A stretch of DNA of 64,000 bases, from positions 62,001 through 126,000 of the forward strand of contig JASANH010000770.1 in the NCBI GenBank assembly GCA_030248295.1. The letters run 5' to 3'. The translations under genes were made by a program, and so were the position numbers. The notes under the pieces were generated by a model. That model was not told where the DNA came from, searched no databases, and worked only from the letters and a program-made list of their open reading frames with translations. Shown in pieces: positions 45,159 to 56,672 of the stretch; position 1 is the stretch's first letter; every line of letters starts with the position of its first letter. Source of the stretch: Mesodorylaimus sp. YZB2_4. Its lineage: Eukaryota > Nematoda > Enoplea > Dorylaimida > Dorylaimidae.

Positions 45159-48100
45159 TCAAGCGTCAATAAGGTAAGTCAAGGAATTGTCGAAGCTTGT
45201 CCAATCGGGAATGTGCGCGTTTTGCTGATACTGCTCCTTGCTAACGCTGCGATGTGGAAGGACTTCCAGTGCACCGAACATGCTCCCTAGAACCAAAGTG
45301 ACTGGAGCAAGTGTTGCTTCCTGACAGTTCTTGTCGTTAGTGCCTCCCACACCCTTCCCTGTTTCGCATGAGTAGGACATGACTTAGATATCGGTCGGGA
45401 TCACTTCTTTTTTTTTCATCGGGATTGGAATTTCTTGCATTTTTCTGTTTTTTGCCTATGAGCCTGTACTACCACTAAAGCACCAGCTCACTGAAGCACA
45501 CTTTTCGTATCAAGGTTTCTTTAAGCTTTTTCTTGGGCCGATTTTCAATCATTACATAAAAGCTAAAATTGATGAGTACATTTGCAGTTTTGACACACGT
45601 CCAGCAAGGTCAGCATGGACTAAGCCAAACCAGTGTCGCATTTATCATCGATTTGAGCTGATGTCGCTGTTGCCTCTTTATCGCATTTTTTAAAATTTTT
45701 GTGAACTGAAGCCCGTTTTGCCAATAGCCGCCCAGCAGTCAAAACTTATAAGCAGGGCTGTGCCGGGGATAAGCACACACAGCAGCTTCCCTCTCCACTA
45801 GGAGCACCTCCACGCGAGGGCATCCTGAATTGGGCACCGGCTTCCTCGAACGATGGCGGGTGGGCTGTGGACCCTGTCGGTGTCAGCCGAGACTGTCCCC
45901 TCGTTTGGCTCCACTCGGAATACCTGGACGCTACTGCGTGAGTCACCCACGGCCTGGCGAGTAAGGTCAGTGAGGGTTTATGGTTCGCAAACCGACCTCC
46001 ATCACCAGGGATCTAACCCGGGACGAGTCCAGCCACTCGCTCCCAAGCAATACGGAGAGACGAATGCTGAACAGCTGTACCGTCGCGGCCGCACTCGACA
46101 TCGCTACTGCTGTCAGCCTCTGAACTATCATCTCCTCGAACGATGACTGAGCCAATCGTTCCGATGTAGGTTTGCGCAAAGTGTACGAAGTGTGCCCATA
46201 TGTGCAGAATCCCGATGCCTCAATGTCAGGATCCCGACCTATCCCTAGAATGTGTAGAGTATCCTTCGCATTTATGCGGCATGAATGCGAGTAACATTGC
46301 TGACTGGGTATACAAGACAATGCGAATCCACCCCTAAAAAATTTTGTCAAGGGGGACCTTTGTGGTTTCTAAGACTCTCATGTTTTGGCAGGTGTATTAA
46401 GGTAAGCTTAATTTGGCTCCCTTGCCCACACCCCAAAAGGAGTTGAGGCTTTTTGGGGGCAGCTGCCGCTACTGGGGCTGTTTTCCTGAAGTTGCCATTA
46501 TTTATGCCCAAAGTATAACGCTGACTGCGCTTGTATTACGCCTGCAACAGCAAATTATCACACTCACTTTCCATCCAGCGCAGAAGGATGCAACTCACAT
46601 CTACCCGATAGTACGAAATTCCAGCAGCATCACGTGCCAAGGTAAACATTCGTAGGGATGCGCTCCCAAACCCCCTGCTGACAAGTTTCCAAAACCATGG
46701 GTAAACACGAGTGGCAACATCTCCTCAGCCTGGTCGGAAAGAAAGTTGTCATGGACCCTTGAGCATATTCTACGCCCACCACTACTCCAGGGGCGCATAA
46801 GTTTGTCTGCAATCCTCTTTGTTTTCAAAGCTACTCGTAGGTAGTGGAAAATACATATTTTCCACCAGGAAATTCAAACTTGAAAACGGCGGGAAAATTT
46901 TTAAAATCCTCTCTCTGCATCCAGACTTTGCCCAAAAACATGTGGAACCAACAGGGCCAAATAGCTACCACATCCCACATCAGCATGCATTTCTGCTTGA
47001 GGATGCAAGATATGATGAGCCTCCGAATCCAACAGCTCTAAAAGAACCAATTGCAAATGCGCTCACCTCCTAACCAACCCACAAAATTTTCTTTCGCTGG
47101 CGCTTTGAAAAACTTGACGGTTTTTAACGGTAATTTAGCAGCGTATGGTTTCGTCGTGTCTGATAGAATATCCAATATTTCCGCTTTCAAACGCGCTAAA
47201 AATCCAGGCGCCATTGCAGTACCGCCAACCACAAGGATACGTTCAGCCAATGGACGGCGCAAATCAATTGGACACTGAAAAATAAAAACAAGTTGCAATA
47301 CCCATTCCCAGTACGCTCCAGCACAATAGAGCCCAAGCGCCAATAAAGTCAGAGGCGCGAGTTCGAAAGGCAAAAGCACTCTCCCCTAGCTAGCCTCTAC
47401 TTACCCGCAGCAGTGAGTCGATGATCAACTGTGGAATCGATTTATCATCGCCATCGCTTTCAAACAAGCATTCGTGACACGCCTCACGTACTTCGCCTTT
47501 GACAAGCAGTGTTTTGTCACCATCGATTTGATATTCGACTGACGGGACTGGTTTTGGCAACTAAAAACGCAAAAAGTAGATCCTCTTCATCAAAAGGATT
47601 CAGATTTTGCTTTCTTGGAACTAGTCCCAAGGATGCTTACTTTGTCAGCCAAACTAGCATCGGCTAAAGCAGCTTGCAATTTTCGTCCACGATCCATATG
47701 AGTAACGAAACTTGTCCGAACTAAAACAGAAAAAGGGTTCAACGAGGCTTCTATTGCCATATTTCATCGAAACGTGAAAAAAAAGTTACTGCCCCCCGGG
47801 CCACTTTTCCCAGCCTCCCACTAAAGATTAGTTTTCACAACTACTAACTACTTGGCCCAGTATGTGTGAAACTGGTCATGGCTATAGTATATATCATAGA
47901 TCACACACAATAGCCACACACGCAACAAGAGAAGCTTAGATGCTATAAAGCGCTTCAACAAAATGGCGGGAAATTTAGAAAATTTGAGTTCAACAAAACT
48001 GAATTGCTCTCTTAGATTCTGTGATAAGTTGCTGCATAGAGATTCTGAACAGCAATTACACATTGAGAAAATGCTTCAAAAATGATTGTGCTACGGTAAA

Positions 48101-49617
48101 ATTGTGATCTCCTGGACAAAATCTTTTATTTTGACTAAACCAATGCAATGACTTTTATTTGTTCACCCCGAATTTTTCAAATTTTTCAGCCTACAGTTTA
48201 GCACTTTATGACACCTTGAAACTTTTTTATTGTTTATGCGCGGCTACCCAGTTTCGCAATACAGAATGGACCGAGCTACTATATTCTTCAAAAAACCCCG
48301 GTAAAAACTAGACTAACCTTTGATATCTTCTAAAGCATCCTCGTTGAGAACTTCGGGACAGTCAGACAATGGTAGCTCGCCTGACGTCGTTCGCACATTG
48401 CATTTTGATTTCAAAAGTTTCTCAATCGACCTAAAACTAAAAATTTTAAAAACATAGTTTTTAATCATTAAAAATTCGAATGACTTACTTATGAATCGCT
48501 TTCGCAGCCAATGGCGACGCTTCCCAGCAATTCAGCATCGGAACTCCTTCAAACACCTAAAATTAAGTTTCATGTTCAATAGTTTCCTTGAAAACAATGT
48601 TCCAAATAGTTCATACCGGCAGAACAAGAGTTTCAGTGTATCCGACGTTCACGACCAGACTGCTTTGCGTTCCGAGTGGAAAACATGCTAAAAGATGGAC
48701 CGGGGCGAAAACGACAGAAGGAACCTAAAAAATTCCACAACTACAACATTTTAAGGCTCGTAGCATCCGAATCTGAAATAAGCAGGATTCCATGCTTTGG
48801 TCATGTGGGTGCTGACATAAGTAATTCTCCCGCCATTTTTTAAATGTGCTTTTTGGCGAGTATTTCCTTAAAAAAATTATGAAAGAACCTTCGAGCGATA
48901 ATTGAATCGATGTTGATCAATCATTTTGGAACGGGGGACCCTTGACAACTTTTTGGACGGCGAAGGCAAGGACGATAGGTACATGCCAAAGCTCCGAAAA
49001 TTAAACATTTCTGACTTACGTCAAAGTAGTCGAAAAAAACTTTTGCTAAGAGATTCCTGTAATCGGTTGGTGTAAGCACGCTTTCAACAATAACCACTCG
49101 TCGCTCCTTGGGATTCACCAACAAATGCCTGAAATCGAGGGTTTATAAAAGTTTCACAACACAATTTTTATAGACTGCGTAGTTTAAAAATTTTTCGAAT
49201 GGAATCGAACAATCATTTCAAAAAATTCCGAAGATGTTTTGGCAAAATTTGGAAAGATTTTTGGTCTCCAAAATTAAAAATTGTTTCCATTCTCACTTGA
49301 AATAAAGTTGATGTAAAAATTTTGCAAAAACTTTAAATTGTTCTTCTTTTGGACGATTGTAATCCACGACTTTTGTCGTATTTTTTGCTTCCAAATCGTT
49401 CAATGATCCGTCGGCTACGATACTGGGAATTATAGCGCGTGGAGAAAATTCAGTTGCGAAACCGCATCTAAAAAGAAAAAAATTTAACTTTAGAATATAG
49501 CGAAAATTTTGACAAATGCAGTAATTAGCATTCTTTTTACTTCGTATATGAGGATCCAATATCAAAAATAACGGCATGCTTATCACCAACTAATCCAACA
49601 CCTTCGTAAAGTGGCAT
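45159..49617 (-). CDS. ACTR10: actin-related protein 10 (dynactin pointed-end Arp), ten exons
   Basis: Arp10/Arp11 caps the pointed end of the Arp1 filament in dynactin, the dynein activator. Exons: 49617-49541, 49467-49297, 49128-49020, 48724-48617, 48556-48489, 48430-48318, 47720-47641, 47560-47405, 47274-47067, 45286-45159. All introns are GT..AG and phases match throughout, giving 405 residues (vertebrate proteins about 417). Family segments in order: [135 protein letters not shown] and HIPDWTSFD. The last exon sits 1.8 kb away across a repeat-filled intron and would be missed by ORF reading. The gene looks intact. Confidence 0.95.
45389..46243. mobile_element. repeat B (GGTCGGGATC TIR element) split by an insertion
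   Basis: The ends are TCGGTCGGGATCAC and GGATCCCGACCTATCC, inverted. The middle (CAAGGTTTCTTTAAGC, ACACGTCCAGC, GATGTCGCTGTTG) matches the copy at 55076-55501. About 410 bp of another repeat lies within, at 45685-46097. It is located in the last ACTR10 intron. Confidence 0.7.
45685..46097 (-). mobile_element. SINE-like insertion inside repeat B
   Basis: Flanked by ATCGC on both sides, the probable target-site duplication. The left part is the A-type tail in reverse (TTTTTAAAATTTTTG...GCCCGTTTTGCC, CTCCACTAGGAGCACCTCCA). The right part matches 57745-57950 (GACTGTCCCCTCGT, CACGGCCTGGCGAG, AACCCGGG). On the minus strand GGTTAGATCCC resembles a Pol III B box. Confidence 0.6.
46244..47066. other. 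ACTR10: ACTR10 intron remainder
   Basis: The last ACTR10 intron runs 45287-47066. Outside the nested repeats no gene or repeat is recognised. Confidence 0.5.
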
Positions 49618-49694
49618 TTTATAGATTGAATCGATTGACAGACGGGCTTTTCAGGTCGATCGATTGAATCATCGTCCCATTCTTCGGTATCCAT
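49590..49694 (-). CDS. upstream ORF overlapping the ACTR10 start
   Basis: An ATG 77 bases before the ACTR10 ATG opens 34 codons (MDTEEWDDDSIDRPEKP...) in another frame, ending inside ACTR10 exon 1. An AG after a T run near 49748 could be a 5' UTR splice acceptor, cis or trans. A strongly acidic start might also be a real alternative N terminus, but it is out of frame with ACTR10. Confidence 0.35.
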   Translation of the reverse strand: MDTEEWDDDSIDRPEKPVCQSIQSIKCHFTKVLD

Positions 49695-49748
49695 GTGTCA
49701 CGTAAATATCACCCGTTTAAATCCGTTCATGGTTCTTGCCTCTTGTTC

Positions 49749-50689
49749 TGAAAAAATAATAACACGTTCATATGTAACTTCTCTTTAGATTGATTTATTG
49801 ATAACATGTGCACTCACATACAAACTTTTGCAGGAAATACCGTGTTATGATTTTTTCAGCTGGTGATAAATAACGCGAGCCCGCAGCTGTTTGTCAATAA
49901 AAGATGAGTGGCGGGAAATTTAAAAATATTAATAGGAACTGTCGACAAGGGTCGGCTTTTTTGACCCGTAGCCATACCGATACAAGAATCATATACTGTA
50001 CCAAGCGAGTATACAGTTCATGCTCGCTAGGCATAGACAAAACTATGCTTTCAGCGCTGCCTTACAGTACCCCCTGCGCGGCGGTACGAGTAGGTCGACT
50101 GTGGGCTGTGCTGCAGAGTACTACTGTTAAAAAATGCGCTCTTAGCTGGGAATTTAAAACACACATGTTAGATGGGCTAAGTTAGTCATGATTAGAGCAC
50201 TAACAGCGATCAGCCATGGGCCATGTCGTCGCGTCCAATTACACTACCCGCGGTGCCGAGTGAAGTGTTTTCGGACAGTCAAAAATGCGAGCACAACAAG
50301 CCACCTCGCCCAGTCCAGAAAGCGGACGCTATGACAAGTTCTAGTGACAGGCTAATGGTCAGGAACGGCCATCAATCGAGGTGTGCAAAGCTTGAAGTTG
50401 ACAGAAACGACCGCGCTTTGCACTCTGCTCCTTCGTGTTCTCTTTCACATCATTCCACGGGCTCATGCAGACCGAGTGGTGCAAATTCTGTCCATGATGT
50501 GGGTAGGATTGATTTGGCTTTGACCAGATCGAATAAGATGCAAACTCAAACAAACTTCAAACATTTCAAAAGCGTGTTATATCCTATTATAATAATGATA
50601 GTTGTAAAAAGAATGGAAACGTGTTTAATATCAGACAGAGTCTTATATTCAGACTTATTGTAGCCGGTAGCCGTATCGGACTGCCGGAA
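49749..50689. other. no gene seen
   Basis: Upstream of ACTR10. The 5' end could hold its promoter; no TATA box is evident. A plus-strand ORF at 50223-50663 has no family resemblance. Confidence 0.4.
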
Positions 50690-51100
50690 TACGTATCTGC
50701 TGCCTCAGTGACTGGACTATTCCCTACGAATCTGCTTTAAATAAATTCGGTAGGCAATTTCTTCAAACCCGTCGTCAGCAACTGATGCTTATCCAGCTTT
50801 ATAAATTTCTTCATGGAATTCAGGAATATCACCACCAAGACAAGAATTAAGTCGATTCTGGCCATCATCACAGCCAGAGATTAGTCTAGCCTGACCATAT
50901 TGTGGTTCCTATTCGCCTTACAGTCGCTACACGCAGTCGTTCGATTTTTCCGCAATCACCTTATGGAACAAGTTACCAGTGGGCATAGCCGAGAGCAAGC
51001 TTGGGAACTTTTTATCGTCAATCAAAAACATGATTGCGTAACTTTTCGATTGGTTTTTTGCCTGGTTTGTCTCTTCCTTTACCAATATTTATTCTGGTAG
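50690..51100 (+). pseudogene. non-LTR retrotransposon C-terminal fragment
   Basis: Frames read RRQQLMLIQLYKFLHGIQEY and later FDFSAITLWNKLPVGIAESK. Both are typical of the end of Jockey/CR1/RTE-type reverse transcriptase ORFs (the LIxxYKxLHG and LWNxLP motifs). Frame changes between the pieces mark it as dead. The 3' end is AT-rich. Confidence 0.6.
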
Positions 51101-51199
51101 TTTTTTAGTTTTTAATGTTCTTTCTCTTTTCCATGTCTTACAATGCCGAAGTGCAGTGTAACTGCTTCATTGAAAGTTAAGTCACAAGTCACACACACA

Positions 51200-51720
51200 A
51201 GTCACACAAGTTTACTTTGTGCAACAGCGATGAAGTCAAGTATGTGCGACGGCCAGTTGGCAAAAGGTTCGATCCTAGAACACTATTCCGACAATTAAGC
51301 ATGGCCGAGGGTCTGTAATGGTTCGGGGCTATTTCTCTAGGAGAAAGTTGGGCCCAATTCATAACATAGGTGGCAACACGGACAAGCACGTGTGCACGGA
51401 CATCATGGAGAATTTCATGCTCCCGCACGCTCATCGTTTCATGTCCAAAGGCTGGATCTTTCAGCAGGGCAACGATCCGAGGTACTCATCGGCTCGTGCA
51501 AAGCAATGGCTCCAGCGCAATAAGGTCAATGACCAGCTCAATCCCCGGTTCTAAAGCCGATTGAAAACTTGTGGGATGAGGTCGAAAGACGTATCCGAGT
51601 GACCACATACCAGAATTGCAACTAGTTATTCGATGCCATTAAAAGAGCGTCGGCCGAAATTCCTCAGTCAGTCATTGATTAACTGATCCATGAGGAGCAG
51701 ATGAGAGCAGGTGATAAAAA
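51200..51720 (+). pseudogene. Tc1/mariner transposase fragment
   Basis: Translated pieces in shifting frames: VMVRGYFSRRKLGPIHNI, GWIFQQGNDPRYSSARAKQW, then PIENLWDEVERR. These are the DD34E transposase core. The second acidic residue, normally D in the QQDNDP motif, is G here, and a stop and frameshifts separate the parts. No intact TIRs were found. Confidence 0.8.
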
Positions 51721-52329
51721 ATTTCGGTTATGCTACCAAATACTGGAGCTTTAGAGTCTCGATGTCGATGTGTGTATGCCTCGGCCCATTAGCGCTCTCG
51801 TCGCTCGATCGTATTCTGAATCGCCTCGGTTCGACGTCTGGCAATGTTTGCTTCCATCGCAGCTGCCGCAGCGCGCTCTAGGGACTGCGACACCTCGTCG
51901 CGGACGCAGCAGAGATCTACTGTCGACGACTAGTGCTGGGTTGATCGATCTTGGCTGACGATTGCTGGTCGTTTTCATAGGCGGGTGGATCGACTGCCGC
52001 AATCTGGACTATCGTTCCTTCGGGTGGCTCTCCATCGGTGGCCTGATCAACTTTGCATGGTTGATCGGCCATTTCGAACGAAATAATCGGCAGAGCGTGG
52101 CTTGCAAAGCCTGGCTGACTTCGGGCGGGAGTATGATGACGAATGGGTGAATAGATGCACGGCTCACACGGTTTGGAGACCGGCAATGGGAGCCATTAGA
52201 AGACCTTGTGTCTCATAATGGGGAGACCAATTCCACACTCAGCTATCACCAGATATCACCATACAGGCCTGACATCAGCCGAGGTCTACTCATTTGCATT
52301 TGATTTTCATCCCCCTTACAACTCGGGTT

Positions 52330-52520
52330 CGAGAATTATTCCTCGAAAACCCCAAAAGATCCAAAAGCATTCAAAATTTTCACAGGGCTTTGTACGGTGA
52401 CCACTGCTAACGTTAGTCAATTAGCCAGACGGCTCTGATATTCTGCAGAGAACAACAATTTACAATTTGTACTTTTGCAAAGTTCGACTTGACGATTAGC
52501 GATACTTCCGTGTCAGAGTA
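52330..52520. mobile_element. half copy of the fold-back MITE family
   Basis: Reverse-complement similarity to the arms at 26188-27118 (GTCTGGCNAATTGACT, AAGTCGAACTTTG..., ATCGCTAATCGTC). Only one arm is recognisable. Confidence 0.5.
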
Positions 52521-52842
52521 CAGGGCATACAACTTTGCAGAATAGTCTGCAGAGTTTTTCCTAATCGCATCTGAGACGCGCTAATAATCGTTGCTGTGGT
52601 ATACGAATGCGCCTTAATGCAAATATACAGCATAGGCAGTAATTACACGGACGCATGTAACGAAACAGAGCAAAACCCGACACTAATGCCACTGTCACTG
52701 GTTTTTGTGGTGAGATTTAATTGTCGTGATCGTCATGCGCTCGTTCACGCACTAGCCAGCAAAAACGCAACGTCACAAAGAGCACCATGCGATCAGGCAG
52801 AAAGGACACTCATGGTCACAGCATCATTCACTCATTGGTTGA

Positions 52843-53899
52843 TCATTCATTCTGCTTGGTTTTGGATTTCGAGCTTGGTTTCGTCGACTTTATTTTGCCT
52901 GTTTTCGCGTCCATGCGGCCACTAGCTCGCCTGCGTCGTTTGCGTCGATGTTTCTTGCGAGTGGTGATGATGAAAGCGACAGTGGGAATGGCCACGATGA
53001 CGGCCACCAAAGTGATGACGATGACGGCAATGAGCCAATCAGGCATGCCTTCTTCTTCACCCTCCTCGTGAGTGAGCCAGCTGACCATGCGCTGCGGTTC
53101 CCAGTCAGGTGTTTCCTCGGCCTCCTCATATTCTTGACCAGCGCGTACTTTGACTTCAAATTCTTGTCGGTGGCGTTCCATGTCTTCTCGCCGAAACTTT
53201 TCCTCTTCTTCGGCCATTCTTTTGGCCTCCTGCTGCTGCCGGTAGTAGTCCATGATCGGATCGATCATCACATCGGCGTTCTCCAACACGAACCTGCCAG
53301 CCTTTATAACGTATTTCCCGATGATCCTTCCAACCTTGACTGCAAATTTTAAAGCCTTCAAGACGTATTTTCCCACGAATTTCAGAATCTTCCAGCCAAG
53401 TTTCAAGATAAACTTGGCGATACTTATGCAGAACTGAAAAAAATTGATCCTTATTAGTGGCGAAAATTCTTATTACGCCTATTATGTATTTTGCACGCAC
53501 CTTGATGATTTTGATGATAAAGACGGCAACTTTTACGGCGATTGCGACGAACTGGGCAAATTTGAATTGATCTCGCCGCCTCTTAGCCTTTTCCACACGG
53601 GTCCCATTGCCCACAGTTTCATTCCAGGCCGACGTCGAGTTGCCACAGAGGGCGCTGGTCCCGTTGCTCTCCACCAGAGACGTGCAGTTCGAGTCCAGCA
53701 TCGACCACGGATCAGTGTCGTTCGACTCCTCATTCAGGATGCGTTCGATCATAGCAGCCGTCTCGTTGTCGATCGTGCTGGAGTTCTGGTCAGCGAAAAT
53801 GACTCGGCCCATGGCCAAAAGCAACGGCAGATTCTGAAGCGGATTGAACAGCAGAAGGCAATAGAACAGAGCCAGGCGACTCGAAACCGATGACATCAT
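52843..53899 (-). CDS. unrecognised membrane glycoprotein with amphipathic core, paralogue A
   Basis: Exon 1 is 53899-53501 (133 codons) and exon 2 is 53433-52843 (196 codons plus stop), joined in phase 0 at AAG|GTGCGT and TTTTTTCAG|TTCTGC. The protein is 329 residues. It has a signal-like N terminus (residues 1-36) and a short ectodomain with eight N-x-S/T sequons in about 60 residues and two cysteines. A basic site EKAKRRR follows, resembling a furin site. A long cationic amphipathic region comes next (QFVAIAVKVAVFIIKIIK... GWKILKFVGKYVLKALKFAV), then the charged helix RQQQEAKRMAEEEEKFRRED, one membrane span (WLIAVIVITLVAVIVAIPTV) and a polybasic tail. No family was recognised. It is a tandem paralogue of 62606-63688. 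A start one codon later (53896) is possible. Confidence 0.85.
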
Positions 53900-54250
53900 T
53901 TGGTCGTCTGCAGCAGTCAAACGTGAAAAGGAACAAGGACTTTGCGAAATCAACCGCGCGGTAGCCGACAGGAATCAAGAATGAATTCGCTCAGTAACTC
54001 TGATCGTGACTGGTTACAAAAAGGCACTGTAAAGCATTGTACTCCAAGTGTAGCGTCATAGAGCATATTGTAAAGAGTTTGAGGATCACATATTCAGGGC
54101 TTACATCTCCTCTTGTCCTCCCCGCGTGCGAAGATTATTGAACGAGCAGGTGCCAGATTCACGATCAGTCATGACATGTCGTAAACAAGACATTCTACAT
54201 CATGGTGATTCCAACGTCCTGAAGTAAAGACACCTCCTAGATTATTGTAA
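53900..54250. other. upstream region of paralogue A
   Basis: GACGACCAAATG before the start echoes ACGACAAATG in paralogue B, so the leader is partly conserved. CTGCTGCAG just before it could be an acceptor for a 5' UTR intron. No TATA box was assigned. Confidence 0.35.
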
Positions 54251-54440
54251 AACTGACCACACGCCTACGAACTGCGATGTGGTTCAGTATTTCATTTTTT
54301 AAAATTTAGCCCGTTTGGGCCTGCGGTCAAGCCTTAAAAGCTGTATGGATATCAGCACACAACAGCGTTCCTCTGTGCGCCTTCACTGGGAACACCTTGA
54401 CAGCAGGGCATCATTATCAGACTCTGATTTCCTGGGACAA
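54250..54440 (-). repeat. dispersed repeat A tail fragment
   Basis: The TTTTTTAAAATTTAGCCCG tail in reverse, then CTGCGGTCAAGCC and CACTGGGAACACC blocks. Closely similar to 56390-56570. Confidence 0.55.
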
Positions 54441-54445
54441 TGGCA

Positions 54446-54560
54446 TGGGGCCATCCATAAAGGTCGACCGCAGCCTAGGGAGGGGGGTGGCTGGGGGGAG
54501 GGGGCTAGCAAAAAGTGGTCAGCTGCGGTCGGGGGAGGGGAGGAGTAGCGGCCAATGGTC
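54446..54560. mobile_element. GGGGCC-type G-rich MITE, copy 2
   Basis: It begins GGGGCCATCCATAAAGGTCG and has a G-rich centre with GTGGTCAGCTGCGGTC. It is inserted at the end of the repeat A fragment at 54250-54440. Confidence 0.6.
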
Positions 54561-54754
54561 GAACGCAGCAAATTTTTAAACTTTTGATGACAAAAAACAC
54601 CTTTTATCTTCATCAGAAGTGCGCTCTCAACCCTTCAAAACTTTTTGTCTTCTCTTCTCCTTCATCGTTCATTCTCGATAATGCAATTTCGAGGTTCATC
54701 AGGGCTCTTATTCCCGACTGGAATGGCACCTGATCCGAAAGGGAAAAGCTGGAA

Positions 54755-55072
54755 GGTGATGGCCCAGCTGGTTCAGGCGTTGATCCGCCTTGCTGGGCCG
54801 CAACCCTGACTGGGAGGCCGAGGTTTTATTCCGACAGAGGATGGCAGTTTAGCAATAAGAAGTGGGTGGCTTTGGACACCGGGCTCTGGGGGAGTCCCCT
54901 GCTACTGTAAAATGGTTGACGCCCACCCAAGGAGCAGAGAATTGGGAAACTATCCTCAAACACCAGCCGGAAAGGTCCCAAAGCTTAGCCTGAGCCCCTT
55001 CTCACCCAGTATGGCCTCGTGTTGAGGTGCTCCCAATGAAGACACAGGGAACCTGCCGCGAGAACTGGTCAC
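54755..55072 (+). repeat. dispersed repeat A, copy 4, left part
   Basis: The head GCTGGTTCAGGCGTTGATCC...CCCTGACTGGGAGGCC and a B-box-like GAGGTTTTATTCC match the head at 43150. The element is cut by repeat B at 55076 and resumes at 55502. Confidence 0.65.
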
Positions 55073-55075
55073 CTC

Positions 55076-55501
55076 TGGGGATAGGTCGGGATCACCTTTT
55101 TCTGGGATCGGGATCAGGGCAATCCTGATCGGGATCGGGATTTTTGTTTGAGGTCGTGCATTGTTTGCACACACGAAGAAGATGAGTCTTTTTTCTCACT
55201 AAAGCTCGCTTTCGTCATCCAGGTTTCTTTAAGCTTTTTATCAGATCGAGCTCGAGTTTCATTTATTATAAATAAGCTGAAATGATGTGCATTCGCGGTT
55301 TCGATACGCGTCCAGCCTAGGCTAAGTAAAATCAGTGTTGCAATCATTATCGATATTAGCCGATGTTGCTGTTGTCTCTTCATCGCTACTGCTTCATGAT
55401 GGATCGGAGTGTACCTGCCATGCTTATGCATATCATAATTGTATGCAGAATCCCGATGCCTCAATGTCAGGATCGGGATCGGGATCCCGACCAATCTGTA
55501 A
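55076..55501. mobile_element. repeat B, full copy, nested in repeat A
   Basis: A 7-bp direct repeat TCACCTC lies on both sides (55069-55075 and 55502-55508). The ends are inverted GGTCGGGATC / GATCCCGACC. The interior matches 45389-46243. It is about 426 bp with no coding capacity. Confidence 0.75.
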
Positions 55502-55610
55502 TCACCTCACAGCCTCGTTTATAATGACTGCTGGCCAGCTAATATGATTGGAAGTCCCATGGAGAACTGAGCCGGCGCAGCCCAACTCGCAAAACTTTTA
55601 AAAAATATGG
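55502..55610 (+). repeat. dispersed repeat A, copy 4, right part
   Basis: It resumes with TCACCTCACAGCCTCG, then TGACTGCTGGCCAGC and the tail CAGCCCAACTCGCAAAACTT. With 54755-55072 it makes one element. Confidence 0.65.
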
Positions 55611-55744
55611 GGAAAACTTGTGGGAAAAGTTTGCAGAGGCTTTTACAAAATAGAAATCCGCTCCATAAATCAAAAAAGATTTGTCTTCGAAGGAGATGGC
55701 ACCTTGTCGAGCTCGAGAAAGCATAAGATGAAACATTTCACAAA

Positions 55745-55880
55745 ACTTCGTTTGGAAGGGGGGTATTGGTGAAGTGGTCGACCATTTTTGAGGGGGCCCC
55801 GCGAGAAGTGGTCGGCATGCGGTCAGGGGGGGGGTCAAAAAATCGAGATTTTGTGCGGTCGACCTGTATGAATAGCCCTA
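55745..55880. mobile_element. GGGGCC-type G-rich MITE, copy 3
   Basis: A G-rich centre with GAGGGGGCCCC, AAGTGGTCGGCATGCGGTC and AGGGGGGGGG, ending in GCGGTCGACCTGTATGAATAG. It matches the middle of the copy at 54446. Confidence 0.55.
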
Positions 55881-55885
55881 AATGG

Positions 55886-56190
55886 GGGTGACGTCTTTGG
55901 CGCCACGCCCTCACCAACCTGCCCTCCTGCGAGCCTGTTTTCTCGCTGTCACTGTCTATGACAACTTTGAAAACTCAGCACAACTAACATGCACCTAAAC
56001 TAAAGCGGTATTCAATACCAATTTGGGAGAAAATGCATGATTTGTCAATTGTATGTTGAACAGTATGTTCGACATCACATCATTATTTTCAAGCACTACG
56101 AGGCAAAAAATTTTAGTTGACAATCCGGCAAATGCAGCAGTCGGATCAGACTGGAGACCGACGCCAATCGTTACGGCGGGTTGGTCGACG
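55886..56190 (+). repeat. dispersed repeat C copy
   Basis: GGGTGACGTCTTTGGCGCCA, CACCAACCTGCC, GCACCTAAACTAAAGCGGTA and TTTGGGAGAAAA follow the same order as the middle of 17670-18080. Confidence 0.55.
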
Positions 56191-56224
56191 CTGGGACAAA
56201 TGTTTTTTTTGGAACAAATATTTG

Positions 56225-56375
56225 CTATGTAGGGGGGTCCGCTAAAGTAGACGTCAATTTTTAGGGGGTGGGGGGGGGGGGGTCAAGGTTAAATGGACGG
56301 AAGGTGGGTAGGGGGAGGGGGGAAGTCGAAAAAACGCGTTTTTTGGCGAACGTCCTTTATGGATGGCCCCAATGT
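56225..56375. mobile_element. GGGGCC-type G-rich MITE, copy 4
   Basis: Starts GGGGGGTCCGCTAAAG, with a G-rich centre, and ends ACGTCCTTTATGGATGGCCCC, the complement of the 54446 end. That gives inverted termini of the form GGGGCCATCCATAAAGGACG. Confidence 0.65.
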
Positions 56376-56389
56376 GTCTAATGCACTTC

Positions 56390-56570
56390 ATTTTAAAAAA
56401 TTTCGTGCGCTTTTAGCCCATTTCCGTCAGCAGTCAAACCTTAAAAGCTCTATGGATATTAGCACACACTAGCGCTCCTCTGTGCGTCTCCACTGAGAGC
56501 ACCTTGACTGCAGGGCATCCTTATCAGACACTGATTTCCTGGGGTAATGGCATATGAGCTGCGGAACCCT
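56390..56570 (-). repeat. dispersed repeat A tail fragment
   Basis: TTTTAAAAAATTTCG...AGCCCATTTCCGTC, CAGTCAAACCTTAAAAGCTC and CACTGAGAGCACC, a near copy of 54250-54440. Confidence 0.55.
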
Positions 56571-56672
56571 GCTGGTTTTTTTTTTTGAGTTCATGATTTC
56601 AATGTGAAAAGGGATTAGTAGGGAGGTTTGGTACACGCTTTGGTATTAGATCATTCTGAGAAGGAGCATTTA

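Noticed and set aside
52727..52745. GATCGTCATGC shared downstream of both paralogues (also near 62498)
   Set aside because: Too short to call a conserved 3' UTR element.
53444..53893. Plus-strand ORFs over both glycoprotein genes (also 63356-63886)
   Set aside because: Antisense shadows of near-identical exon 1 sequences. They appear in both copies only because exon 1 is conserved.
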